From Nitrospira sp. (GTDB lineage Bacteria > Nitrospirota > Nitrospiria > Nitrospirales > Nitrospiraceae), in assembly GCA_025934915.1 (NCBI GenBank), contig JAICWG010000023.1, positions 1-34,935 on the forward strand: DNA of 34,935 nucleotides. The letters are read 5' to 3'. Below the pieces are notes generated by a model. The model saw only the letters and a program-made list of their open reading frames with translations. It did not search any database and was not told the DNA's origin. Both the position numbers and the translations under genes were made by a program. Numbering within the stretch: the first letter of the stretch is position 1; each line of letters opens with the position of its first letter. This document shows, piece after piece, positions 26,561 through 33,659 of the stretch.

Positions 26561-27346
26561 ATGGACACGCACAGCACAATCAGCACTCCCACTCGTGAAG
26601 AACTGAACGCCGAGCTGCTCGAAGTCCCGGAACCACCGGAGCAACCAGAATCACCGCCTCCGCCGGGATTTGAGGACAACGTGGAAGTCGCATTACGGCA
26701 CGTCAAAGGCCGAAGAGGCGGTGATCTTGTCGGCGTCATACTTGTCGGATCGGGAGCTCGGAGGGCCCTTACGCTCCACAGCGATATCGACCTGATCGCC
26801 CTGGTCAAGGGAGAGGCCGACAGTCACGAAATCCTCCGTGTCGGCGATCGCCTGGTCGATATTCGCTACCATGGACACCACGCCGTCGAAGAAGACGTTG
26901 TGTATTCACTTCGGCTCCCCTCGCTGCTTCGAAAAGGCAGAATCCTCTACGATCACGACGATATCTGTGCGAAGTTGATCGAAAAAGTCCACCAGCGCTT
27001 TCGCCAAGGTCCGCCACCGGTTTCGATCAACGAACAGATTCGCCTCAAGGCGGAGTGTTATCATCTGTTGGGAAAAACGCAGGATCTCCTGGACAAGCCA
27101 GGAACGGCCCACTACCTATTAACACTGTTTTACGAGGATTGCATCTCGGCGTTCTTTCGTTTGAGAGGGTTTTGGTTGGTCGCCCCGGTAGACGTTCATC
27201 GGTTCATGTTTTCGCGCGAGCCGGCGCTCGCCGACCTGGCCGGACAATTCCTGACGGCCGACACCCTCACCGATCGGCTCAACTTTGGTCGGCAATTTGC
27301 CGATCTCCTTTTTAAGGATGTCCCGAATCCTGCTCGTATAGACTGA
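26561..27346 (+). CDS. Nucleotidyltransferase-fold protein with helical (HEPN-like) C-terminus
   Basis: This 261-residue protein has a low-complexity N-terminus (LEVPEPPEQPESPPPPG, about 20-36). The nucleotidyltransferase core is DLVGVILVGSGARRALTLHS followed by DIDLIALV (GS, then D-x-D at about 72-74) and a third strand RLVDIRYHGHH. The C-terminal half is helical (IRLKAECYHLLGKTQDLLDK, FYEDCISAFFRLRGFWLV, RQFADLLFKDV) and resembles HEPN-type bundles often fused to or paired with such domains. Function, target and role are unknown. No strong RBS precedes the ATG. It lies 136 nt upstream of gnd on the same strand. Proteins of this kind modify small molecules, RNA or toxins. Confidence 0.75.
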   Translation: MDTHSTISTPTREELNAELLEVPEPPEQPESPPPPGFEDNVEVALRHVKGRRGGDLVGVILVGSGARRALTLHSDIDLIALVKGEADSHEILRVGDRLVDIRYHGHHAVEEDVVYSLRLPSLLRKGRILYDHDDICAKLIEKVHQRFRQGPPPVSINEQIRLKAECYHLLGKTQDLLDKPGTAHYLLTLFYEDCISAFFRLRGFWLVAPVDVHRFMFSREPALADLAGQFLTADTLTDRLNFGRQFADLLFKDVPNPARID

Positions 27347-27482
27347 CCGGAATATTCAACCGGCTGCCTCTGCGTAAGGACGTGTTTCACACATAACGTG
27401 AGAGGAGCCGCCGCACCAGCCTGTAGATCGATCGACGGGCACCGCATTGGCTGTGACCGACGACAAACCAAGGAGCTCTCTT

Positions 27483-28376
27483 ATGGAACTGGGATTCATC
27501 GGCCTCGGTAAGATGGGAATGAACATGGTGACACGCCTTCGGCGCGATCAGCACCGCGTGGTGGTGTATGATCGATCCAACGAGTTGGTCAAACAGGCTG
27601 AGAGTCAGGGCTGTGTCGGTTCTTCATCTCTCCCTGATCTCGTCGGAAAGTTGAGTGTCCCGCGTGTCGTTTGGGTGATGGTTCCTTCCGGAGCTCCTAC
27701 CGAAGAAACCATCCAGACCGTGGCTGATCTTTTACAATCCGGCGACATCATCGTAGACGGCGGAAACACGAGATTTCACGACGATGTAAGGCGTGCTGCC
27801 GAGTTGAAGAAGAAAGGTATCCACTATGTCGATGCGGGAACCAGCGGAGGGATCTGGGGCTTGAAAGTCGGCTATTGCCTCATGGTCGGCGGAGAAGACG
27901 AAGCCGTCAAACGGCTTGAACCGGCGTTCAAGACGCTGGCGCCTGAAAACGGCTGGGCTCATGTCGGCGCAGTGGGTGCCGGCCACTATGTAAAGATGGT
28001 GCACAACGGCATCGAGTACAGCATGATGCAAGGCTATGCCGAAGGATTTGAGTTGATGTCGAAGAGCGAGTATAAGCTCGACCTTGCGCGCGTGGCCGAC
28101 TTGTGGATGCATGGAAGTGTCGTCCGATCATGGCTCTTGGAACTGGCAGCGGACGCGCTCAAAGACGATCAGAAGTTGGAGAAACTGAAAGGGTACGTGC
28201 AAGATTCCGGTGAAGGCCGATGGATGATCGCCGATGCCATCGAGAAAGATGTGCCGGTCCCCACCCTCACGACGGCGCTCTTCACGCGGTTTCGATCGCG
28301 GCAGCAAGAATCATTTGCCGAAAAGATGCTGGCGGCCCTGCGAAATGCCTTTGGTGGTCACGCCGTCCGGCGATAA
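27483..28376 (+). CDS. gnd: 6-phosphogluconate dehydrogenase, short form
   Basis: This 297-residue enzyme oxidatively decarboxylates 6-phosphogluconate to ribulose-5-phosphate. The Rossmann motif MELGFIGLGKMGMNMVTRLR starts at residue 1, with VVYDRS after the second strand, WVMVPSGAPTEET, and IIVDGGNTRFHDDVRRA. The substrate loop is YVDAGTSGGIWGLKVGYCLM, and the catalytic Lys lies in GAGHYVKMVHNGIEYSMMQG (about 170-189). The length (about 300) marks the short GndB-like class, usually NAD-preferring, rather than the 470-residue form. AAGGAG lies 7 nt before the ATG at 27483. It precedes zwf, so both oxidative pentose-phosphate dehydrogenases are adjacent. Confidence 0.95.
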   Translation: MELGFIGLGKMGMNMVTRLRRDQHRVVVYDRSNELVKQAESQGCVGSSSLPDLVGKLSVPRVVWVMVPSGAPTEETIQTVADLLQSGDIIVDGGNTRFHDDVRRAAELKKKGIHYVDAGTSGGIWGLKVGYCLMVGGEDEAVKRLEPAFKTLAPENGWAHVGAVGAGHYVKMVHNGIEYSMMQGYAEGFELMSKSEYKLDLARVADLWMHGSVVRSWLLELAADALKDDQKLEKLKGYVQDSGEGRWMIADAIEKDVPVPTLTTALFTRFRSRQQESFAEKMLAALRNAFGGHAVRR

Positions 28377-28400
28377 CGAACCAAACCAAAATGATCTGCG

Positions 28401-28566
28401 GGATGTTCAAAAAGGCCTTCGATCTCACCCGCCCAGCCCCGGTGCGCCAAGACGCACCATTCCACGGGCAAGGCCGCAGTGAGCGAAGGGACGGAAGCGT
28501 ACTTTTTCCCGTACGTTGAGCCTCTGAGCGACGCGAGAACGAAGCTGGAGGACTTTTTCAACATCC
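28401..28566. repeat. 166-bp intergenic element with inverted ends
   Basis: The left end GGATGTTCAAAAAGGCC (28401-28417) and the reverse complement of the right end (28566-28550, GGATGTTGAAAAAGTCC) match at 15 of 17 positions. Inside, CGTAC/GTACG flanks TTTTTCCC around 28496-28515 and can form a central hairpin. It encodes nothing convincing and stops 7 nt short of the zwf ribosome-binding site region. The pattern matches an intergenic repeat I recall as frequent in Nitrospira genomes; no second copy is in this window. Confidence 0.7.
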
Positions 28567-28581
28567 GCATAGGAGACCCTG

Positions 28582-30129
28582 ATGGCACCAACGACTAGTC
28601 AACGGATCGACATCAGTCCCGCCCAAGAACCACTACCACCCGTCGAGCCCTGTACCCTGGTCATTTTCGGAGGCTCGGGAGATTTAGCGCGCAGACGCCT
28701 TATCCCTGCCGTCTACAATCTACTTCTCGACGGATTGCTGCCGTCGAACTACGTCGTGCTCGGCCTGGGCCGTACTCCGATGAGCGATGAAGAGTTCCGA
28801 TCGACCGTGCGCGATGGTGTGATCAAACATTCCCGGCAGGCTTTAATTGAAGAGACGTGGAGCGCCTTTTCTCAGCATCTGTTCTACCTGGCGGGAGGAA
28901 ACGACGAGGCGCAAACCTATACCCGACTGAAGGAACAAGTCGAGGAACTCGAGCGGAGATTCCAACTGCCGGGAAATCGCATTTTCTATCTCAGCATTCC
29001 CCCCAGCTCCTTCACCTCTGTCTGCGAAGGCTTGTCCCACTCCGGTCTTACCGTTACCGCTGGAGCTCGCTCGCCCTATACTCGCATCATCGTGGAAAAA
29101 CCAGTTGGGCGTGACCTGGCTTCCGCGCAGGCCATCAATGAAGTGACAGGCCGCGTCTTCGATGAATCGCAGATTTTCCGGATCGATCATTATCTGGGCA
29201 AAGAGACGGTCCAGAATTTGATGGTTGTCCGATTCGCCAATAGCATTTTTGAACCGATCTGGAACCACAAATACGTCGACCACGTCCAGATCACGGTCAG
29301 CGAAACCGAAGGCGTGGGGACGCGAGCGACTTACTATGAAGAAGCCGGCGCTCTGCGGGACATGATCCAGAATCATTTGCTTCAATTGCTCTGCCTGGTC
29401 GCGATGGAACCACCGTATTCGCTCGATCCGGACGTGGTTCGAAATGCCAAAATGGAAGTCCTCCGCTGCTTGCGGCCCATCACGGCCAAGGATGTGGAAA
29501 AGTTCACCGTGCGTGCCCAATACACAGAAGGGACGGTACACGGCGCACAAGTGCCCGGCTATCGACGCGAGAAAGGCGTCGGGCCTAACTCCACCACCGA
29601 AACTTACGTGGCCGTGAAATGTTTTGTCGAAAACTGGCGGTGGTCCGGCGTGCCGTTCTACTTGCGGACAGGGAAAGCCTTGCCACTGCGCGCCAGCGAA
29701 GTCGCCGTCCAATTCAAAGACATTCCTCAGATCCTTTTCAATGCCGGTGGACAGGCGCCCCAAGCCCCGAACGTCTTAACCTTGAAAATTCAACCTGAAG
29801 AAGGGCTCTCACTCCGCATCGTCTCACGAGTGCCGGGTACCCGTGCGCAGACTCACCCCGTTGAAATGAATTTTAAGTACGGTGAAGTGTTCGGTCGTCC
29901 GTCCCCGGAGGCCTATGAACGCCTCTTGCTCGATGTTATGGCGGGAGATGCGTCCCGTTTCATGCGCCGTGATGCCGTCGAAGCCTCCTGGGCTTGGATC
30001 ACCCGGATTCTCGAAGCCTGGGACAAGTCGGGGCAGCGTTGGCTCCCCGAATACCAAGCCGGGACATGGGGGCCGGTGGAAGCGGATCGATTGATCCAAA
30101 ACGACGGCCGCGCCTGGCGAGTGCTGTAA
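28582..30129 (+). CDS. zwf: Glucose-6-phosphate 1-dehydrogenase
   Basis: This 515-residue enzyme oxidises glucose-6-phosphate to 6-phosphogluconolactone. The dinucleotide motif is TLVIFGGSGDLARRRLIPAV (about 26-45). IIVEKPVGRD is followed by the active-site signature RIDHYLGKETVQNLMVVRFA (about 206-225, with catalytic His and the binding Lys). Substrate residues lie in EEAGALRDMIQNHLLQLL, and VPFYLRTGKALP is the second conserved Lys region. Length is typical. TAGGAG lies 6-7 nt upstream of the ATG, just beyond the repeat at 28401-28566. The stop codon lies inside a small inverted repeat AGTGCT/AGCACT (30120-30134) without a T tract. The lactonase (pgl) is not next to it. Confidence 0.97.
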   Translation: MAPTTSQRIDISPAQEPLPPVEPCTLVIFGGSGDLARRRLIPAVYNLLLDGLLPSNYVVLGLGRTPMSDEEFRSTVRDGVIKHSRQALIEETWSAFSQHLFYLAGGNDEAQTYTRLKEQVEELERRFQLPGNRIFYLSIPPSSFTSVCEGLSHSGLTVTAGARSPYTRIIVEKPVGRDLASAQAINEVTGRVFDESQIFRIDHYLGKETVQNLMVVRFANSIFEPIWNHKYVDHVQITVSETEGVGTRATYYEEAGALRDMIQNHLLQLLCLVAMEPPYSLDPDVVRNAKMEVLRCLRPITAKDVEKFTVRAQYTEGTVHGAQVPGYRREKGVGPNSTTETYVAVKCFVENWRWSGVPFYLRTGKALPLRASEVAVQFKDIPQILFNAGGQAPQAPNVLTLKIQPEEGLSLRIVSRVPGTRAQTHPVEMNFKYGEVFGRPSPEAYERLLLDVMAGDASRFMRRDAVEASWAWITRILEAWDKSGQRWLPEYQAGTWGPVEADRLIQNDGRAWRVL

Positions 30130-30200
30130 GCACTGTCGCCACCACCATCACAGCGACTGCCGGTTGCCAGCTTACACCTAATCTTCCCAAGGCTTGCGAT

Positions 30201-30221
30201 CTGTAACGTGATAGGTTACAG
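30201..30221. promoter_or_regulatory. Palindromic operator upstream of higBA
   Basis: CTGTAAC (30201-30207), a 7-nt spacer and GTTACAG (30215-30221) form a perfect inverted repeat ending 8 nt before the higB GTG. HigA antitoxins repress their own operon through such sites, so this is a likely HigA operator. Confidence 0.6.
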
Positions 30222-30229
30222 TGAGTCGC

Positions 30230-30508
30230 GTGATTCGTGGGTTTATACACAAGGGTTTAGGCCGATTCTTTGAGACCGGCAGTAAATCAGGCATCCAGGC
30301 TCAGCACGCTGAACGGCTTCGTCTCATCCTAGCCCAATTGAACTCGGCCACCACTCCACGAGACATGGCCCTGCCGGGTTTGGACCTCCATCCCTTAAGA
30401 GGCGACCGGAAGGGCACATGGGCTGTCTCAGTCAGTGGAAACTGGCGGATCACCTTTCGGTTTGTCGGTCACGATGCCGATTTCGTTGACTACGAGGATT
30501 ATCACTAA
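30230..30508 (+). CDS. higB: HigB-type (RelE/ParE fold) toxin
   Basis: This 92-residue protein, from the GTG at 30230, reads [20 protein letters not shown], then [40 protein letters not shown] and NWRITFRF...DFVDYEDYH. This is the usual layout of HigB host-inhibition toxins, ribosome-dependent mRNA interferases. The start at 30230 matches the family's M-I-R-x-F-x-H-K-G-L opening; a GTG three codons earlier overlaps the operator. The toxin precedes the antitoxin by 11 nt, the order typical of higBA. The catalytic region (WRITFRF, DYEDYH) looks intact, so it should be active. Confidence 0.93.
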   Translation: MIRGFIHKGLGRFFETGSKSGIQAQHAERLRLILAQLNSATTPRDMALPGLDLHPLRGDRKGTWAVSVSGNWRITFRFVGHDADFVDYEDYH

Positions 30509-30519
30509 CGAGGCACACC

Positions 30520-30804
30520 ATGCGTATGCACAATCCTCCCCACCCTGGGCAAGTCATTAAGCAACTGTGCCTGGAACCCCTTGGGGTGAGTGTCACGCAG
30601 GCCGCCCAAGCATTGGGAATCAGCCGCAAAACGTTGTCCGCTATTTTGAATGGCCGTGCGAGGATCAGCCCTGAGATGGCAGTACGCTTATCCATTGCTT
30701 TCGGCACGTCGGCTGAGAGTTGGCTCAATCAACAAACACAATATGACCTATGGCACGCGGAGCAGCGGCGTAAACAGCTTCAAGTGACCAAGCTCGCCGT
30801 GTAG
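30520..30804 (+). CDS. higA: HigA-type antitoxin (XRE helix-turn-helix)
   Basis: This 94-residue protein begins [20 protein letters not shown], with the P-x-H-P-G motif of HigA/VapI antitoxins. A helix-turn-helix, [20 protein letters not shown], is followed by [20 protein letters not shown] and [20 protein letters not shown]. It would neutralise HigB by binding and repress the operon at the palindrome 30201-30221. The ATG lies 11 nt after the higB stop. All core residues appear intact. Confidence 0.95.
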   Translation: MRMHNPPHPGQVIKQLCLEPLGVSVTQAAQALGISRKTLSAILNGRARISPEMAVRLSIAFGTSAESWLNQQTQYDLWHAEQRRKQLQVTKLAV

Positions 30805-31461
30805 CGAGCGGTCGCATGTAGCGGGTGCTGCGAGAGCGCAGGCTGTCCCACGCCACGGCACATCATCACAAGCAAGTTACAGGAAGTCGCCTCTACCTCA
30901 GAAGTCCTCCGATTGTGAACGGCTGCAGACCCGCAAAGGACCGGCAGACGAGATCGCTGCCACCGTTTGGTCGGCCACCTCGGACCTTCCATCTATTAGT
31001 GGCTTGTTCGCCCTTAGAATCCTGGCCCGTTCCTCTTGAGCTAATCTCATATTGTGTCTCCACTTCTTCTTGGCGGCGTCGAAGTTCTTCGTGATTACCA
31101 TTTATAAAGCGGAATGTACACTGCTCCATTGAAAGAACGTGTGCGATTCCGACAGATAAGCAGAGATGCGGGTCGAGGAGACATTGACTTTGATCTTGAT
31201 CAGCACGTAGGAGAGAAATCATATCTGGCGTGCGATCCTAATGATCTTTTCCAGAACGAGCGATGGCGCACACAACGCCCTTGCAAGTTAGCTCAGTTCA
31301 AGACAAATACCACGATCCCATATACCATTGTGATCTTGTGATATCGCATCCATGCACTTCTTCTGCAGAAACAGAATGGAAAACCTAGTTGGCACTACAT
31401 ATGCTCCCGGAACGAGAAATGTGGATCAGGTGTTCTGAGTCATGACCCATGTAACGTAGGA
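30805..31461. other. Gene-poor stretch between higBA and the cysteine-rich island
   Basis: No well-supported gene is visible. Open frames exist on both strands (minus 31222-30893 and 31101-30898; plus 31114-31341) but lack ribosome-binding sites and recognisable domains. They may be remnants. Confidence 0.5.
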
Positions 31462-31473
31462 TTCTTATAAGAA
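31462..31473. promoter_or_regulatory. Perfect 12-bp palindrome before the cysteine-rich gene
   Basis: TTCTTATAAGAA lies 16 nt upstream of the ATG at 31490. It could contain a -10 element (TATAAG) or an operator; no matching -35 is obvious. Confidence 0.35.
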
Positions 31474-31489
31474 CATAAAATGTGGAAAC

Positions 31490-32149
31490 ATGTTTCTAGA
31501 TGCCAAACCTCCAATAAGTAATTCGGCGGAGCATTGGTTCGATCATGCTACGAAGGCCTTTGCGAGAAAGCGTCTGGGGAGGCGCGAGGCATTAAAAAGT
31601 CTCACGCTTACCGGCATCGCATTTCTGCTATCAGGGACATCTTGTGCACAATCCCTATTGGGCGAGGCTAGAAAGATACAGCCGTCTCCTGCTCCAGTGC
31701 CGTGCACCCGAACCAACGTCGGTGGCAAACGCACCACCACCGTATCGGCCTCAACTCACTACAAGGGCAAGCCTCTGACCTTAATGAGCATATCGACGCT
31801 CTCCGGTCACCGCACTCTGTCAGGAACAATTTATCAGCGCATCCAGCTTGGCGGTAAGCTCCTCTCTGAGCTGACGTACGATTTCATGACGGGTTTTGAG
31901 CAGACAAGCCCAACTGGGATATCAGGCACCGCGATCCCCCCGGGTCGTCTAAAGATCAGCTACGCGCCACCGATTACAGGCCCCCGTTTTGTCCTTTTGA
32001 AAGCTGACAGCAAAGGCGTGATACAGGGGTTTTCTGACGGCCATCTAGTCACCAAGGAGCATCCTCCGGTAGTGACATCGAACCCGATCTTAAAAAGTCG
32101 TTGCAGGAGCTTGTTGCGAGCTCGCGCGGCAATCTGGATCACTGTGTAA
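31490..32149 (+). CDS. N-terminal fragment of the cysteine-rich protein, with Tat signal
   Basis: As read, the frame gives 219 residues. The opening WFDHATKAFARKRLGRREAL, then KSLTLTGIAFLLSG, matches the N-terminal pattern of a group of Tat-exported cysteine-rich proteins: an F-D-x-x-x-K-A-x-A helix, a twin arginine at 31-32 and a hydrophobic core at about 37-48. The next 130 residues (VGGKRTTTVSASTHYKGKPL to PPGRLKISYAPPITGPRFVL) are strand-like with no known family. From about residue 202 the frame leaves the natural sequence; the last residues (SRCRSLLRARAAIWITV) are probably not native. The RBS is weak (GGAAAC). Confidence 0.6.
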   Translation: MFLDAKPPISNSAEHWFDHATKAFARKRLGRREALKSLTLTGIAFLLSGTSCAQSLLGEARKIQPSPAPVPCTRTNVGGKRTTTVSASTHYKGKPLTLMSISTLSGHRTLSGTIYQRIQLGGKLLSELTYDFMTGFEQTSPTGISGTAIPPGRLKISYAPPITGPRFVLLKADSKGVIQGFSDGHLVTKEHPPVVTSNPILKSRCRSLLRARAAIWITV

Positions 32150-32439
32150 TGAGCGCAAAGAAGCTAAACGCACCGAAGGATGATCCTGACGATTGCACCT
32201 TTTGCCTTAATAAGTGCGAAGCCGGAATCGGTGCAGGCTTTGTCACCGGACTAGGTCAGGCGATTGCCGGTGACATAGGGGGGGCTATACTTAGCTTCGG
32301 AGGCACCATCATAGGTGGCAATATATGTGAAAATGATTGTACCAAGGAGAGGGGGGACCGTGTTGCCAAGTGCAATGTGCAACAGGCGGCCCCTGCTGTG
32401 CATCTGGTCAATTTTGTTGCTCAGGAGGAAGCGGAATAG
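32101..32439 (+). pseudogene. Second frame segment of the cysteine-rich protein
   Basis: The open frame reads QELVASSRGNLDHCVMSAKK, then DDPDDCTFCLNKCEAGIGAG, a Gly-rich hydrophobic stretch and GGNICENDCTKERG. It has no start codon context of its own and continues the preceding frame if one base is restored near 32093. Beyond about 32352 the residues (DRVAKCNVQQAAPAVHL) are probably out of the native frame. Confidence 0.5.
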
Positions 32440-32656
32440 ATTGCTGTGACAACGGCGGCACATGCACACAAGATAGCAATGGGTTATATAATTGGTGCTG
32501 CGGCGCGGGCGACGATCCAGTGGGATGCTCAGCCTTCGGTGGTACGACACTGACGCTCGTTTGCCGACGCCCCGGTCAAGCGTGTTGTGGCCCCTGGAAT
32601 GCCTGTGATGTGGGGCAATATTGCGCCGATGCCGAATATGGCATCTGCTGCCCCCA
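32350..32656 (+). pseudogene. Third frame segment: cysteine-pair repeats
   Basis: In this frame the sequence reads GPCCQVQCATGGPCCASGQF, CCSGGSGIDCCDNGGTC, YNWCCGAGDDPVGCSAFGG and RPGQACCGPWNACDVGQYC, then GICCP. The dense Cys pairs continue smoothly into the next frame (TGQSFCAGSCCDGEC), which shows these are parts of a single protein. Neither end has a start or stop of its own. Confidence 0.5.
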
Positions 32657-33171
32657 CGGGGCAATCCTTTTGCGCGGGGAGTTGCTGCGATGGAGAGTGC
32701 ATAACCTACAGAGCTGGCACCGTCCAGACTCAGGTTTGCTGTCCGAAGCCGCATGTCTTGTGCGGGGCTACGGATGTGGGCCCAATTTGCTGTGCACCAA
32801 ACAATTGCCAGAAGTCCCCTACAGGCAAACAAATCTGTTGCGCGTCTCCACTATGCGGCGGCGAAGTCTGTTGCGAATCTCCTGCGATCTGTCAGGACGG
32901 CCTCTGCGGCATCGGCCAGCGATGCGGCAACACGTTCTGCGGGTTCGCAGTCTGCTGCAATGGCGTTTGCTGCGATTTTAATCAGACTTGCGTGAATGGC
33001 AAGTGCACCACAGCGATCTGCCTTCCAGGCCAAGTGCCATGTCCGGTGACACCAAATCAATGCTGCCCGCTACACTTCCAATGTTGCGCAAATAACACTT
33101 GCTGCGATCCAAGCGAGACCGAATGCTGCGGGGCGAGAGGCTGCGTCCCGATGGGAAGCTGCATCCAATGA
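32587..33171 (+). CDS. C-terminal fragment of the cysteine-rich protein
   Basis: As read from the GTG this is 194 residues with 37 cysteines, 24 of them in C-C pairs. The native part starts near residue 23 (TGQSFCAGSCCDGECITYRA). Repeats such as VCCESPAICQDGLC, VCCNGVCCDFNQTCVNGKC and QCCANNTCCDPSETECCGAR suggest many disulfides. The first 22 residues (MAPGMPVMWG) belong to a shadow frame. TGA at 33169-33171 overlaps the ATG of the MauE gene (ATGA), which couples their translation. Confidence 0.65.
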   Translation: MAPGMPVMWGNIAPMPNMASAAPTGQSFCAGSCCDGECITYRAGTVQTQVCCPKPHVLCGATDVGPICCAPNNCQKSPTGKQICCASPLCGGEVCCESPAICQDGLCGIGQRCGNTFCGFAVCCNGVCCDFNQTCVNGKCTTAICLPGQVPCPVTPNQCCPLHFQCCANNTCCDPSETECCGARGCVPMGSCIQ

Positions 33172-33659
33172 TCGATTGGGCTGATTTCACGGATGTTGGG
33201 CTGATATCGACAAGAGTGGTGCTGTCGGTGGTCTTCTTCGCCGCGGGTGGAGCAAAGCTCGTCGATCCCATGGGAGAGCGACGAGCGCTCATCGACTTCG
33301 GCGTGCCACATCGTCTCGCGCCAGCACTTGCGATAGTGCTTCCATTAGCAGAATTGGCCGTTGCTCTTGCCTTGATACCGGTTTCTTTAGCGTGGTTCGG
33401 GGCAGTCGGGGCGCTCTCTTTGCTGCTCCTTTTTGTCGCGGCGATCGGTGTGAACCTCGCCCTCGGACGTACGCCGGATTGCCATTGCTTTGGCCAGCTT
33501 CATTCCGCGCCAGCAGGGTGGTCAACGCTGCTACGGAACGCAATGCTGGCTTCTGCCGCTGGATTCTTGGTGTGGCATGGGCGAATCGATCCGAGTCCAA
33601 GTCTTCTAAGCTGGCTCAGCAACCTAGCGGCTTCCGGCCACCTTGCTTTGCTGGGCTGA
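33168..33659 (+). CDS. MauE-family membrane redox protein
   Basis: This 163-residue protein begins MIDWADFTDVGLISTRVVLS and has four hydrophobic helices, including VVFFAAGGAKLVDPMGERRA, ALAIVLPLAELAVALALIPV and GALSLLLLFVAAIGVNLALG. The motif RTPDCHCFGQLHSAPAGW, with a C-x-C pair at about 106-108, is the hallmark of MauE/DoxX-like proteins. They help form disulfides in exported proteins such as the small subunit of methylamine dehydrogenase. The ATG overlaps the stop of the cysteine-rich gene. It ends in TGA, but the same frame continues directly into the thioredoxin gene, and relatives are often one fused protein, so the TGA may be a nonsense codon. Confidence 0.88.
   Translation: MIDWADFTDVGLISTRVVLSVVFFAAGGAKLVDPMGERRALIDFGVPHRLAPALAIVLPLAELAVALALIPVSLAWFGAVGALSLLLLFVAAIGVNLALGRTPDCHCFGQLHSAPAGWSTLLRNAMLASAAGFLVWHGRIDPSPSLLSWLSNLAASGHLALLG

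Larger units (their letters stand above)
31490..33171 (+). pseudogene. Tat-signal, extremely cysteine-rich exported protein, frame broken at three sites
   Basis: Joined across three frame changes, this would be one protein of about 560 residues. The frame of 31490-32149 passes to that of 32101-32439 near the A5 run at about 32093. It then passes to the frame of 32337-32981 at the G6 run near 32349, and to that of 32587-33171 near the C5 run around 32654. One base gained, one gained and one lost restores a length divisible by three. Order: Tat signal with RR at 31-32; an unassigned domain (about 60-190); a glycine-rich hydrophobic segment (GIGAGFVTGLGQAIAGDIGG); then many C-C-containing repeats (GGPCCASGQFCCSGG, VCCNGVCCDFNQTC). 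The TGA overlaps the MauE gene ATG. Broken by mutation, phase variation or assembly error. Confidence 0.65.

Noticed and set aside
30120..30134. AGTGCT/AGCACT inverted repeat at the zwf stop as a terminator
   Set aside because: No T tract follows in either direction.
30893..31222. Minus-strand open frames with hydrophilic helices (for example DAAKKKWRHNMRL)
   Set aside because: No ribosome-binding site, two overlapping frames of equal quality, and no recognisable motif. Left as unassigned.
31114..31341. Plus-strand 75-residue frame between higA and the cysteine-rich gene
   Set aside because: No Shine-Dalgarno and no domain pattern; likely chance.
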